DNA of 64,000 nt from Candidatus Peribacteria bacterium (GTDB taxonomy: Bacteria; Patescibacteriota; Gracilibacteria; UBA1369; LOWO2-01-FULL-3): the NCBI GenBank assembly GCA_943356465.1, contig CALREX010000005.1:1-64000 (forward strand), in the 5' to 3' direction. The position numbers and the translations under genes were made by a program. Below the pieces are notes generated by a model. It saw only the letters and a program-made list of their open reading frames with translations, searched no databases and had not been told where the DNA came from. Of the stretch, positions 29,137 to 39,543 are shown in pieces (position 1 is the first letter of the stretch; each line of letters opens with the position of its first letter).

Positions 29137-29571
29137 ATGGAAGAAGTAAAAAAAGTTGGGATTATAAGATCAGTTTATCTTTACCTTGTGACTGCAATTT
29201 CCATTGTTGTTCTTCTTATTTCGGTGATTGGATCTCTAAATATCGTGATTCGTGAATATATTTTTGGTGTTCACGGAAGCTGGGACGTAATGACTTATCC
29301 AGTCGATGGGAAAGGGACTGAATGCAGCGAAGAAAGTTTGCTTTATTCTTATGACTCCAAAGGCACAAGATATGAAATAGATGCTTCCTTGAGTAAAGCA
29401 GAGAAAAAAGCAAAAGTTGAAGAATGCGTAAAAAAGGCTGAGGAAAGGAATAAATTGCAAAATGACAATCAGATAAAACGTGATTTTGCTCAATATTTGG
29501 CAATGTTTTTGATTGCAATTCCTTTATATTTTTATCACTGGGGAATTATTAAGAAAGAAGCAAATAAATAA
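29137..29571 (+). CDS. Hypothetical two-TM protein
   Basis: Hydrophobic segments at both ends. Confidence 0.5.
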   Translation: MEEVKKVGIIRSVYLYLVTAISIVVLLISVIGSLNIVIREYIFGVHGSWDVMTYPVDGKGTECSEESLLYSYDSKGTRYEIDASLSKAEKKAKVEECVKKAEERNKLQNDNQIKRDFAQYLAMFLIAIPLYFYHWGIIKKEANK

Positions 29572-30447
29572 ATGAAAAAATTGTCGAAGTTTAAGGCTGC
29601 GATGTTTGATTTTGATGGAACTGTAACCGAAAAAGGAAGTGTTGCTCCATCCGAAGAGATGGCAAAAATTCTTTATAAATTGGCGCAGGAAGTTCCAATA
29701 GCTTTTTGCACAGGCCGTCAAAAATCTTCTTTTGAAGAACATGGACTGAAAATAATCCTTTCAAATGTTGAACCTTCAAAGAGACAAAAATTCTTAGAAA
29801 ATCTTTATCTTATTTCGGAAAATGGATCTATAGGGTATGCATTTAATACCGATATTGATGAGTATGAAGAATTTTACAGAGTGCTTTGGCCTGAAAATTT
29901 TGTAGAGCGAAAATGGCTTATGGACAAGCTTTCTGTGCTCACCGAAGGGAGCGGAAAAGTTTATTATGACAAGCATGAAGTTGTCATAGTTATTGGTTCC
30001 AGATATCACGATGAGGATAAAGACATCAGAGATGTTTATGCCACTTCTGATAAGATTTATGGCATTGTTGTGAAATTTTTAAAAGAAGTTTCCGAAAATT
30101 ACGAGGATTTCATAACTGTAGGAAATTCCGGAATCGGAGTTGTTATCATGCCAAAAAATGGTAATAAAGATAAAGGAATTCAGATGTTCGGACAACTTTT
30201 GAAAGAAAAAAATGGTATAGATTTTGACTCAACTTTAAGTGAAATACTCGTTGTTGGAGACAATCCACAGCCCGGAGGGAATGATCATGATTTTTTGAAA
30301 GGGACTTATGGAACTCCGTATAATGTCGGGGAATACATCAGTGATACAAAATTCCCTTTAAATGTTTATGATAAAAATGGTACAAAACTTCTTCATGCCA
30401 CCGGCACAATTCGTCTAATTAAAGAATCATTTAATTCTATTGACTAG
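29572..30447 (+). CDS. HAD-superfamily hydrolase (Cof/phosphomannomutase-like)
   Basis: AAMFDFDGTVTEKGSVAPSEEM, AFCTGRQ, ILVVGDNPQPGGNDHDFL. Confidence 0.8.
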   Translation: MKKLSKFKAAMFDFDGTVTEKGSVAPSEEMAKILYKLAQEVPIAFCTGRQKSSFEEHGLKIILSNVEPSKRQKFLENLYLISENGSIGYAFNTDIDEYEEFYRVLWPENFVERKWLMDKLSVLTEGSGKVYYDKHEVVIVIGSRYHDEDKDIRDVYATSDKIYGIVVKFLKEVSENYEDFITVGNSGIGVVIMPKNGNKDKGIQMFGQLLKEKNGIDFDSTLSEILVVGDNPQPGGNDHDFLKGTYGTPYNVGEYISDTKFPLNVYDKNGTKLLHATGTIRLIKESFNSID

Positions 30448-30502
30448 AGTCTATCGTGTTGTGTAGTATAGTCCCCTGTTTTACATAATTAACAATCAGG
30501 AT

Positions 30503-33500
30503 ATGTTAAAGAAATTTTTGTCAGGTTTATCTGCTGTTTTAATGGTCGCATTGACCGTACCAGCTGCTTTTGCGTTAAACGTATCTGCAGATCTTGTAAG
30601 TAATATTTCAGCTTCTGTAAGCGGTGGAGGAAGTTCTGAGTTTTTTGAACCTTCAAAAGGTCAATCAATAACTTTTAACATTTCTTTCAATACGACAGAC
30701 TATGCTGTACAGCTTGCAAAATCTGTTGGAACAGCAAAAATTTATTCCGTAAATGCTTCCGGTGCTGATAAAGTTATCAAATCTTTAACTTCTTGGAATA
30801 TTTCTTCTGGCGGAGTTTTGCCTGATTTGTCAGCTTTGGCATGGGATGGAAAGGCAATAGATAATACAGCAGAGGCACAAGGTGTGTGCGGAATTGCCGG
30901 CGGTGCATGTCCAAATGCAGAATATTATCTTAGTGTAGACGTATCAGCCCCTCATGATGCTTCAATAACACTTACAGAAAATCAACAATTTAATTTTCAC
31001 ATCAGACCTAATATCGCTGTAACAAGCCTTGCTACAACACTTTCTTCATTCAATCCATATATTCAAACTTCTGATATCAGTTTTTCAGTTACGAATACTG
31101 GATTTGTGACTGTGGATGTTGTTGAAACTGTAAATAACAGCGACATAGTAAAGAATACTTTGATCAACAATAAGAGCTTGGTTGCAGGAAATTATACAAA
31201 AACACAAGAGCCTACTCTTTCTTGGAATGGTAAGGATTCAAGCGGAAATATACTTCCAAATAAAGCATATTCGATAAGAACTTCAACTAAAGAGACTGTA
31301 ACCGGTCCGACTGTGGATACTCAAAAATTGCCTATCACTATAAATGCACCAACAACTCTTGCACTTAGCGTTTTCACTTCAACGCCTACACTAGCCGGAG
31401 CGAGCTTCGATCCTTCAACTAGCGGAAATAAGGAGATTTTGACTACTGCTTATACACTCGTTGCACCTGCAGATTCAGTTCAAATTGATATCAAAAATCC
31501 TTTAAATAATGTTGTTAAGAGCTTTACAGCTACAACAGTTTCTGAAAAAACTTCATCTTCTTTCCAATGGGATGGACAATTTTCAGGACACTTGGCTGAA
31601 CCTGGAGCATATACAGTTACATTGACTGCTTCAAAAACAGGAGAAACAAATCTTGTGCAATCAAAGACTGTAACTATAGCTTATAACAATGCAGGCAAGC
31701 CTACTTTCGATACTGTTTCGGTATCCCCTGTTTCATTTGATCCTGATTTTGAAGATGCCATTATTGGCTTCAGAAACACAAAAGATGCCACTATAACTCT
31801 TGAAATTCGAACAGGGACAACTGTAGTAAGAACTTTCGCTGCTTATGATGGAGATTCGTATAATGCAAATCAAACAAGCTCAGTAGCTTGGAATGGTAAA
31901 GATAATTCAGGAAATGATGTAAGCCTTACAACTTACAAAGTAGTTATAATTGGTGAAAATGCGTTTGGAGTTACAAAAGAGGAAAGGGATGTAACTGTAA
32001 ATAATGCAGGAGGAAGCTTGTCTTCAAGTAATGCTCATATAAGCGATTTTTCACTAAGCCCTTCTTCAACATTCAGACCTTCAAAAGATTCAGATTTGAA
32101 GATTAAATTTGATGTAGACCAAGATCTTGATTCTCTTGTTGTTAATGCGGTTAGAGGAACAAAGACAATTGAGCTTTATAATGAAACAGGGATAACAAAG
32201 GAAAATAATCTTGAGGCAACTTGGGATGGAACTGATGATAATGGAGATTATGCTGATGCAGGATCATGGAGAATTACAGTAAATTCAAAGAAAGGTTCTA
32301 CTTCTCTTACAGCTGTAAAATCAATAGAAGTGGCTTATGATAAGCCTTCTATTTCAGATTTATATGTATCAAAAGATAAATTTGATAATGATATCGGAGA
32401 AAAAACAAATATTCTTTTCAGATTAAAAAATGACGCAAAAGTTGATCTTATAGTCATGAAAGGTGGTTCTGAAGATGATACTATTGAAGAAAATATGGAA
32501 GTTGTTAAAAACGTTTGGTATGCGGTTGAATGGGATGGAGGAAATTATGATTATTCTGATTCTATTTCTATTAAGCTTGTCGCGAAAAATGAAGGAAATG
32601 ACAAAGTATATGATACAGCTAAAGTAACTGTTGATCTTGCTGAAGATAAAACTTCAAGCGGAAGATCAAACGTAACAAATGATTCTATTACTCCTGTTGT
32701 TACTGCCGGAAATGAAGAAATGACTATTGGTTTTGACCTTGAGGACACATCTGATGTAACTGTTACAATCCAAAGAGGAAAAAGCTCTTCAGGATCTGTT
32801 GTGGCTACACTTTTGGACAATGTAAAAGGTATGAATGGCGGTCATCAAGAGATTGTATGGAATGGTAAAGATAAAAATGGCAATACATTAGCTAAAGATT
32901 TCTATACTTATAAAATTGTTTCTAAATACAAGAGCACAGAGACTGAAACCGGAGTATTTGTTGTTGGCACTGTTGGAGATTTGAGCTCAAGCTCTTCTTC
33001 AAGCAGTTCTTCGTCTTCTTCAAATAATGGTACTGTAAGCCCAAATGTCACGATTGTTACAGGACAAGGCGCAACAGATACCACTACTCCTGCTGAAACA
33101 GTTATTCCCGAACCTGTAGTTGTTAATGATTGTGGTGGATTTAGTGACGTAAAAAGCTCAAATAAATATTGTGATGCTGTGAAATGGGTATCTGAAAATA
33201 GTGTGTTTGGCGGATATGCAGATGGTTCATTCAAACCTTATCAGACTATTAATAGAGCTGAGCTTCTAAAAGTTGCCGTAGAAGCTTTTGGACTTACTAT
33301 TTCTAATGATGATGGTACAAATCTTGGATTTAAGGACATAGAAAAAGGAGCTTGGTATATGAAATATATTAAGACTGCTAAAGATAAAGGTATTTTTACA
33401 GGAGATAAAGGTAAAGGTACTGCAAGACCTGATGCAGTTGTAAACAGAGCTGAAGCACTTAAACTTATATTTGAAGCTGCAAAGGCCAGCGGAGTTACAT

Positions 33501-33667
33501 TCACGGTTGATACGTCAAACTATTCTGATGTAAAAATTGGAGCATGGTATGAAATGTATGCATCTTTTGCCCATAAGCTTGGACTGTTTGATGGAGCTAA
33601 TCTATATCCTTCAAATCTTATGTCACGTGGAGAGGTCGCAGAATTGCTTTATAGACTGATGAAATAA
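30503..33667 (+). CDS. Large SLH-domain surface protein with multiple FlgD-Ig-like repeats
   Basis: Signal peptide; repeated WNGKDSSGNxLxxxxYxxxxxxx strings; Ser-rich linker; three SLH repeats. Confidence 0.9.
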   Translation: MLKKFLSGLSAVLMVALTVPAAFALNVSADLVSNISASVSGGGSSEFFEPSKGQSITFNISFNTTDYAVQLAKSVGTAKIYSVNASGADKVIKSLTSWNISSGGVLPDLSALAWDGKAIDNTAEAQGVCGIAGGACPNAEYYLSVDVSAPHDASITLTENQQFNFHIRPNIAVTSLATTLSSFNPYIQTSDISFSVTNTGFVTVDVVETVNNSDIVKNTLINNKSLVAGNYTKTQEPTLSWNGKDSSGNILPNKAYSIRTSTKETVTGPTVDTQKLPITINAPTTLALSVFTSTPTLAGASFDPSTSGNKEILTTAYTLVAPADSVQIDIKNPLNNVVKSFTATTVSEKTSSSFQWDGQFSGHLAEPGAYTVTLTASKTGETNLVQSKTVTIAYNNAGKPTFDTVSVSPVSFDPDFEDAIIGFRNTKDATITLEIRTGTTVVRTFAAYDGDSYNANQTSSVAWNGKDNSGNDVSLTTYKVVIIGENAFGVTKEERDVTVNNAGGSLSSSNAHISDFSLSPSSTFRPSKDSDLKIKFDVDQDLDSLVVNAVRGTKTIELYNETGITKENNLEATWDGTDDNGDYADAGSWRITVNSKKGSTSLTAVKSIEVAYDKPSISDLYVSKDKFDNDIGEKTNILFRLKNDAKVDLIVMKGGSEDDTIEENMEVVKNVWYAVEWDGGNYDYSDSISIKLVAKNEGNDKVYDTAKVTVDLAEDKTSSGRSNVTNDSITPVVTAGNEEMTIGFDLEDTSDVTVTIQRGKSSSGSVVATLLDNVKGMNGGHQEIVWNGKDKNGNTLAKDFYTYKIVSKYKSTETETGVFVVGTVGDLSSSSSSSSSSSSSNNGTVSPNVTIVTGQGATDTTTPAETVIPEPVVVNDCGGFSDVKSSNKYCDAVKWVSENSVFGGYADGSFKPYQTINRAELLKVAVEAFGLTISNDDGTNLGFKDIEKGAWYMKYIKTAKDKGIFTGDKGKGTARPDAVVNRAEALKLIFEAAKASGVTFTVDTSNYSDVKIGAWYEMYASFAHKLGLFDGANLYPSNLMSRGEVAELLYRLMK

Positions 33668-33699
33668 AGATAGCGAATAAAAAAATTATTCAACTTAAA

Positions 33700-33740
33700 A
33701 ACCCTTTTGTAAAAAATACAGAAGGGTTTTTTTCTTTATC
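33700..33740 (+). terminator. Rho-independent terminator
   Basis: AAAAACCCTTTTGTAAAAAATACAGAAGGGTTTTTTTC. Confidence 0.8.
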
Positions 33741-33783
33741 TCATGCGGTTTTATGGATATATGATGAAAATGTAAAAATATAC

Positions 33784-33811
33784 TTGACAAATTTTTTATT
33801 ACAGGTACAAT
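33784..33811 (+). promoter_or_regulatory. Strong promoter: TTGACA-N16-TACAAT
   Basis: -35 at 33784-33789, -10 at 33806-33811, upstream of the SLH gene at 33870. Confidence 0.7.
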
Positions 33812-33869
33812 TGTTCCCTTGTCATCAAAAACAAGACATTAATATATATTTTATTTAACCCATATACAT

Positions 33870-36353
33870 ATGTGGAAAAAGTTTCTAGCTACTGCAGCTG
33901 TACTTGCAATCACAAGTGCTAACCTAGTTGCATTCGCTGCCGGTGCCGGTGTAAACAACCTAAAAGTTGTCCCACCAAGCACATTCAACCCTGCAAACGG
34001 GGAAGTTGTTCAAGTTTCTTACGATCTAGTAGGAGCTGCGTTCAACTATAGTGTTGTTGCGACTGTTCAAGACAGCGCTGGTGTAAACCTAGGTAACCTT
34101 GTAGATAGCAAGGGTGCTGACGTTAATTTTGTAGCTACTAAACCTAGCACAGGTATTGTATATACTTGGGATGGTAAAGATGCTAATAATGCAGCCTTTG
34201 CAGACGGTATATATACTGTTGCTGTAATCGCCTTCGATTCAACTACTGGAGCTTTGGTTGATTCAGATTCTAAAACAGTCACTATTAATAGTGATGTTGT
34301 TGTAGTTGCTGGTGCGCCTAAGGTTACTAACCTTACAGCTGATCCACTAACTTTCTCAGCAGAAGGAAATGAAAAGAGCGAAATTTCTTTCAATGTTGAT
34401 AAAGATGCTTACGTTAAAGTTCTAGTAAAAAGTGGTGCTACAGTTGTAAAGACATTTGATAAATACGATGGAACTAAATACTACGCAAGCACAGATTCTC
34501 ATTCTATCCTTTGGGATGGTAAAAATTCTACAGGTGCGTCTCTTGCAGATGGACTTTATACAGTTTACGTTTCAGCTACAAACGATTCAGGTGTAAATAC
34601 ATATACACTTCCTGTAACTGTTAAAACTACTGCTAAATCAAGCAGCGGAGCTATCAGCGATCTTACTCTTGATCCTTCAAAAACATGGGATCCAACAAAA
34701 GACGGTGAACTAAAGATCGATTTTGAGCTTACATCTAAAGTTAAATACCTTTCTATCGAAGCAAAGATGGGAAATAAGGTTGTTGAAATCCTTAATGACC
34801 AAAGCGCTGACGATACAGATTATAAAGAGGTTTGGGACGGAACTGACGATGATGGAAATTATGCAAAACCTGGAGTATGGACTATCACAGTTAGAGCTGA
34901 CGGAAGCACTGTTTCAAAATCTATAACTGTTGATTACTCTAAGCCAACTGTAAAAAATACTTTGGTAACAAAATCATCTTTTGATCCTGCACAATACGAA
35001 AAGACAACTCTTCTTTTCAAGCTTGATAACTCAGCTGTTACAACTGTTGATGCTTACAAAGATGGTAAAAAAGAGGTTAATCTTGTACAAGACGAAACAA
35101 TGAAGAAGAATAAATGGTACGCTGTATCATTTGATGGATACGATAAAAACGGAGACGAAGTTGACTACGGAAATAACTGGTCATTCAAGATCACAGCTAA
35201 GAATGCTACTGACGATAAAGTTCTTGATACAAAATGGGTAGAATTCAATGTTGAGGAAGACACTGCTTCAAGCAAAGCATCAAACATCACTGCTGATGCT
35301 GCAATTCCTGCATCTCTAGAAAAAGGAACTGGAAGAAGCTTTGGATATACTCTTGATAGCGATGCACAAGTTTACCTAGCGGTTTACGAAGGTACTACAG
35401 CAGGTGGAAAAGCAAAAGCTGTACTTCTAGACTATGCTAAACAAACTGCAGGATACAACGAAGTATTCTGGAATGGTCTTGATACAAGCAATAAAGTTTT
35501 GAAAGAAGGACTTTACTCTTACAAGATTATTACAAAATCAACTTCTGGAAATTCTAAAGATACTGAAATCGGAATCTTTGCAATCGGAAATACAGGATAT
35601 TTTGGAGGAGATATTGTGATAGATCAGGTGGTTCCATGTGGTATGTACTCAAAAGATCCATCTTGTGTTACTCCAGAACCTACTCCAGTAGTTCCAGTTG
35701 TAGAACCTACATCTGCTACATGTGGAGAAATCTATTCTGACATGGTTGATAATTCTAGCGAACTTTGTGAAGCATTATCATGGGTTTCTGAAAACGGAAT
35801 CTTCACTGGATATGCTGATGGAAGCTTCAAACCTTACAAGAAAATCAATAGAGCTGAAGTTCTTAAGGTTGTTCTAAATGCATTTAATATTGATCTTATG
35901 CCTTCGAATGGATCTGACCTTGGATTCAAGGATGTTGATTCAAACGCATGGTACATGACATTTGCAAGAACTGCTCAATTCTACGGAATGCTTGAGGGAT
36001 ACAATAATGGAACAGAAGCAAGACTAGAAAACAATGTTACAAGAGTTGAATTACTAAAATTCGTACTTGAAGCAGACAAACAATTCACAGGATATGAATT
36101 TGTGAACGGATACTACTATCCACCAGTTGATTACAGCAAATGCGATCCTATGATGGGATGTGGATATGCTGACAACTCACAAACATCATGGTTCTATGAA
36201 TATGCTAACGCTGCATTCAGCTATGATCTTTACAACGCACAAACATCAGTAGACGGAAAAGTTTATCTACATCCTGCACAGGAAGTAGAAAGAGGAGAAG
36301 TCGCTATGCTTCTTTACAGAATGCACAAAGCTGGACTTATGGAGACTAAATAA
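33870..36353 (+). CDS. SLH-domain surface protein with FlgD-Ig-like repeats; candidate major S-layer protein
   Basis: Signal peptide; TWDGKDANNAAFADGIYTVAVIA, LWDGKNSTGASLADGLYTVYVSA and similar; SLH repeats; own strong promoter and terminator. Confidence 0.9.
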   Translation: MWKKFLATAAVLAITSANLVAFAAGAGVNNLKVVPPSTFNPANGEVVQVSYDLVGAAFNYSVVATVQDSAGVNLGNLVDSKGADVNFVATKPSTGIVYTWDGKDANNAAFADGIYTVAVIAFDSTTGALVDSDSKTVTINSDVVVVAGAPKVTNLTADPLTFSAEGNEKSEISFNVDKDAYVKVLVKSGATVVKTFDKYDGTKYYASTDSHSILWDGKNSTGASLADGLYTVYVSATNDSGVNTYTLPVTVKTTAKSSSGAISDLTLDPSKTWDPTKDGELKIDFELTSKVKYLSIEAKMGNKVVEILNDQSADDTDYKEVWDGTDDDGNYAKPGVWTITVRADGSTVSKSITVDYSKPTVKNTLVTKSSFDPAQYEKTTLLFKLDNSAVTTVDAYKDGKKEVNLVQDETMKKNKWYAVSFDGYDKNGDEVDYGNNWSFKITAKNATDDKVLDTKWVEFNVEEDTASSKASNITADAAIPASLEKGTGRSFGYTLDSDAQVYLAVYEGTTAGGKAKAVLLDYAKQTAGYNEVFWNGLDTSNKVLKEGLYSYKIITKSTSGNSKDTEIGIFAIGNTGYFGGDIVIDQVVPCGMYSKDPSCVTPEPTPVVPVVEPTSATCGEIYSDMVDNSSELCEALSWVSENGIFTGYADGSFKPYKKINRAEVLKVVLNAFNIDLMPSNGSDLGFKDVDSNAWYMTFARTAQFYGMLEGYNNGTEARLENNVTRVELLKFVLEADKQFTGYEFVNGYYYPPVDYSKCDPMMGCGYADNSQTSWFYEYANAAFSYDLYNAQTSVDGKVYLHPAQEVERGEVAMLLYRMHKAGLMETK

Positions 36354-36404
36354 AGAGAGACCCTTACTACGATATACGATTAGACATTTTTCATAGGAAT
36401 GAGG

Positions 36405-36445
36405 GGGAAGGAGGCTCGCCAAAAGCGGGCCTTTTTCCTTTGTGT
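36405..36445 (+). terminator. Rho-independent terminator
   Basis: GGCTCGC-CAAAA-GCGGGCC-TTTTT. Confidence 0.75.
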
Positions 36446-36473
36446 TTTTTGGTGAATTTGCTATATTTTGCTT

Positions 36474-36674
36474 ATGTCAAAGAAAATAGTATATGTAGAT
36501 GAGCCGATTTGTATAGGATGTACCCTTTGTACGCAGGTCTGTCCAAAAGTCTTTGAGATGAAGGATGATGGAAAGTCTCACGCTAAGAATCCTGAAGCTG
36601 ACACCGAAGAGAATATTCAGCAGGCTATCGATTGTTGCCCTGTTAGTTGTATAAAATGGAAAGAAATTAAATGA
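36474..36674 (+). CDS. 4Fe-4S ferredoxin
   Basis: CIGCTLCTQVCP ... CCPVSCI; ATG at 36474 preferred over the TTG at 36468. Confidence 0.93.
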   Translation: MSKKIVYVDEPICIGCTLCTQVCPKVFEMKDDGKSHAKNPEADTEENIQQAIDCCPVSCIKWKEIK

Positions 36675-37618
36675 TTTACGATTTCATAATAATTGGAGGA
36701 GGTACAAGCGGTCTTTCTGCCGCTATGTATGGGACAAGACTCGGACTTAAGACTCTTACTTTTGCAGAGATGCCAGGTGGTCTTATCACGACTACTCACC
36801 TTGTTGAGAACTGGCCCGGTGTAAAAAGTATTTCAGGTCCTGATTTGGCAATGTCTTTATATGATCATGCAATTGCCAGTGGGGCTGAAATCAAGACTGA
36901 TAAAGTTATTAAAGTTGAAAAATCAGGCGATAAGGCTACCGGCACATGCCCTATTTTCACAGTGAAGACAACAAGTGCCGAATATCAATGTAAATCAATA
37001 CTTTTTGCCACAGGTTCACATCATAAAAATCTTGGAGTGAAGGGAGAAAAAGAGCTTGAGAATAAAGGCGTTTCTTATTGTGCACTTTGTGACGGGGCTT
37101 TCTATAAAGGAAAAATCGTTTCTATTGTAGGAGGTGGCGATGCTGCAGCTAAAGAATCTTTGTTTTTGAGCGAACATGCGTCTAAAGTTTATATAATTGT
37201 ACGAAGTAATGTTCTTAGGGCTGAGCCTATCAATGCAAAATCTGTTGAGAAAAATCCAAAAATCGAGGTGCTATATAACACTGAGGTTGAAGAAATTTTA
37301 GGGAATGAGAAAGTTGAAAAGGTGAGGTTCAAGCCAGGCAAAGGAACTTATTCCGGTAAGGAGCTTGAGATGAATGGTGTTTTTCTTGCGATCGGGCAGA
37401 TTGCCCAAACAGACCTTGCAAAAGATCTTGGTGTAGAACTAAATGAGCGCAACGAAATAAAAATAAACAAAAAAAGTGAGACGAATGTCGTCGGTATTTT
37501 TGCCGCAGGTGATTGCACAGACACCGAATTCAAACAAGCAATCACAGGATCTGCTGAGGCTGTGACTGCCGCTTATTATTCATATAGAGTTTGCAAGAGC
37601 GAGGATGCAAAATTCTAG
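36671..37618 (+). CDS. trxB: Thioredoxin reductase-like FAD-dependent oxidoreductase
   Basis: IIIGGGTSGLSAAMYGTRLGL, YCALCDGAFYKGK redox CxxC, GIFAAGDCTD; ATGA overlap with ferredoxin. Confidence 0.93.
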   Translation: MIYDFIIIGGGTSGLSAAMYGTRLGLKTLTFAEMPGGLITTTHLVENWPGVKSISGPDLAMSLYDHAIASGAEIKTDKVIKVEKSGDKATGTCPIFTVKTTSAEYQCKSILFATGSHHKNLGVKGEKELENKGVSYCALCDGAFYKGKIVSIVGGGDAAAKESLFLSEHASKVYIIVRSNVLRAEPINAKSVEKNPKIEVLYNTEVEEILGNEKVEKVRFKPGKGTYSGKELEMNGVFLAIGQIAQTDLAKDLGVELNERNEIKINKKSETNVVGIFAAGDCTDTEFKQAITGSAEAVTAAYYSYRVCKSEDAKF

Positions 37619-39096
37619 TATTTCTCCAAAAATTTCAGTAGCATATAGAATCCGCTTGCTGTAGCCCCCATTGTTTCGTATGGTTTTGGAATGTCTGTGA
37701 ATGCTGTTGACGCTATGTCAATATGACACCAGTCATGTTTATCTACAAATTTTTCGATGAATGCAGCACCTTTTGAGCTTCCTGCGATACTTTGTGTTTC
37801 TTTGTCGTTGTTTCTTATGTCAGCCACTTTGCTTTCCATAGCTTTCTTATATTCAGGATGTAGTGGAAGTGGCCATCCAAGATCGTCTGCTTCTCTACCT
37901 GCCTGCAAAAGTTCACTTCTCATTTTTCCATTATTTCCTATAAGCCCTGAATATCTGTGTCCAATTGCGACGTAAACGGCCCCTGTAAGGGTTGCTATAG
38001 TTATGATGCTTTTTGGGTTGTACTTTAGAGAATATGCAACTCCATCACCAAGCACGACACGTCCTTCGGCGTCAGTATTATTTATTTCAACAGTTATTCC
38101 TGAGAGCATTGTTATAATATCTGATGGCTTGTATGAATCACTACCCAATGAATTTTCTGCCAATGCAGCGACTCCAACTACATTTTTCTTTATGTTTAGT
38201 TTTTTCAAAACTTTGAAAAGGCCTAGGACAACAGCTGATCCTGCCATGTCCTGATGCATTTCGTCCATATGTGGACCTGTCTTGATGCGAAGTCCTCCCG
38301 TATCAAAGACGATTCCCTTTCCTACTATTGCGATTGGTTTTTCATCTTTATTTTTTGCTCCTTTATATTCCAAGACAACAAGACCAGGCTCTTTTTTAGA
38401 AGCCTGATTCACCGCCAAAATTCCTCCAGCCTTCATATTTGTAAGTTCTTTTTTTCTAAATACTTCTATCTTGTATCCGTTCTCTTTTGCAATTTTTTTT
38501 GCTTCATTTACAAGGTAATCGGTATCTATAATATTTGATGGATAATTTACCAAATCTTTTATATATTCCGATGTGTCCGCCATGATTTTCGCTTTTTCCA
38601 AGCTCTTTTCGACAAGGCCTTTTTCAACAGATGTGAATATTCTTATTTTTTCAGTTTGGTTGTTTTCTTTTTTTGTGAATTTTGTTTTTAATTTGTCTAT
38701 TTCATATTGTGAAATCAACAATCCTTCAAACATTCCCTCTGCAAAATTTTTCGCTGCAGCTGGCAAAAACATTGTTGCTTCTTTTGCTTTTGAGACTTTT
38801 AACTGTTTACCTATGATCGCTCCAACTTCCTTTGCTGTCCTATATTTGAAATTTTCTTTTTTGCCTAATCCGACTATGAGTAATTTTTCCGGAAGATTTT
38901 TATCTTCAATGTATGTATAAATTTTCTCTCCTTTTTTTCCTGAAAACTCCTTGTTTTCGCTTATTTTAGACAAAAACTCGGATATTTTATTTGGCAACTC
39001 TTTTACATCTTTTTTAAAATCGCCCTCAAAGACAGGAACCACTAAAACATGTTTTCCTGTTGTTATTTTGTTTTCAAAATTTATTATCATTTTCAA
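37615..39096 (-). CDS. pepA: Leucyl aminopeptidase (M17)
   Basis: VGKGIVFDTGGLRIKTGPHMDEMHQDMAGSA and NNTDAEGRVVLGDG. Confidence 0.95.
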   Translation of the reverse strand: MKMIINFENKITTGKHVLVVPVFEGDFKKDVKELPNKISEFLSKISENKEFSGKKGEKIYTYIEDKNLPEKLLIVGLGKKENFKYRTAKEVGAIIGKQLKVSKAKEATMFLPAAAKNFAEGMFEGLLISQYEIDKLKTKFTKKENNQTEKIRIFTSVEKGLVEKSLEKAKIMADTSEYIKDLVNYPSNIIDTDYLVNEAKKIAKENGYKIEVFRKKELTNMKAGGILAVNQASKKEPGLVVLEYKGAKNKDEKPIAIVGKGIVFDTGGLRIKTGPHMDEMHQDMAGSAVVLGLFKVLKKLNIKKNVVGVAALAENSLGSDSYKPSDIITMLSGITVEINNTDAEGRVVLGDGVAYSLKYNPKSIITIATLTGAVYVAIGHRYSGLIGNNGKMRSELLQAGREADDLGWPLPLHPEYKKAMESKVADIRNNDKETQSIAGSSKGAAFIEKFVDKHDWCHIDIASTAFTDIPKPYETMGATASGFYMLLKFLEKY

Positions 39097-39121
39097 AAGT
39101 TTATTAAGTTGATTTTTTTCA

Positions 39122-39538
39122 TCATAACAAACTTTTCGCTTTTTTTAAAAGACTTTTTGCGTTATCAAAAGTAAGTTTTGCAAGTGCTTCGTCATAAGGC
39201 AACCAATAATAATCTGTATGCTCATGAGATATTGTCACATTTTTTTCCTCTGTTTCTCCAAGAAAAAATATTACATGTTTGTTTGATAATTTATTTTTTC
39301 TGTTATAAATGTATGAGATTTCTTCTTTGTATCCTTCTATAAATTTTAAATTTTTAATCCCCGTTTCTTCCTCAAGTTCTCTCAATGCTGTAGCTCTTTC
39401 CGAAGAATCTTCTTTTTCTACGTGACCTTTCGGAAAATCGAAATGTCCTCCTGGATATTTCAAAACAAGAAAAAGATTTTCGTTGTTCTCTTTTCTGAAG
39501 ACGACGAGCCCGCATGATTTTTCGTCAAATTTTTGCAT
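39122..39538 (-). CDS. NUDIX hydrolase
   Basis: GHVEKEDSSERATALRELEEETGI Nudix box. Confidence 0.92.
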   Translation of the reverse strand: MQKFDEKSCGLVVFRKENNENLFLVLKYPGGHFDFPKGHVEKEDSSERATALRELEEETGIKNLKFIEGYKEEISYIYNRKNKLSNKHVIFFLGETEEKNVTISHEHTDYYWLPYDEALAKLTFDNAKSLLKKAKSLL

Positions 39539-39543
39539 TTATT

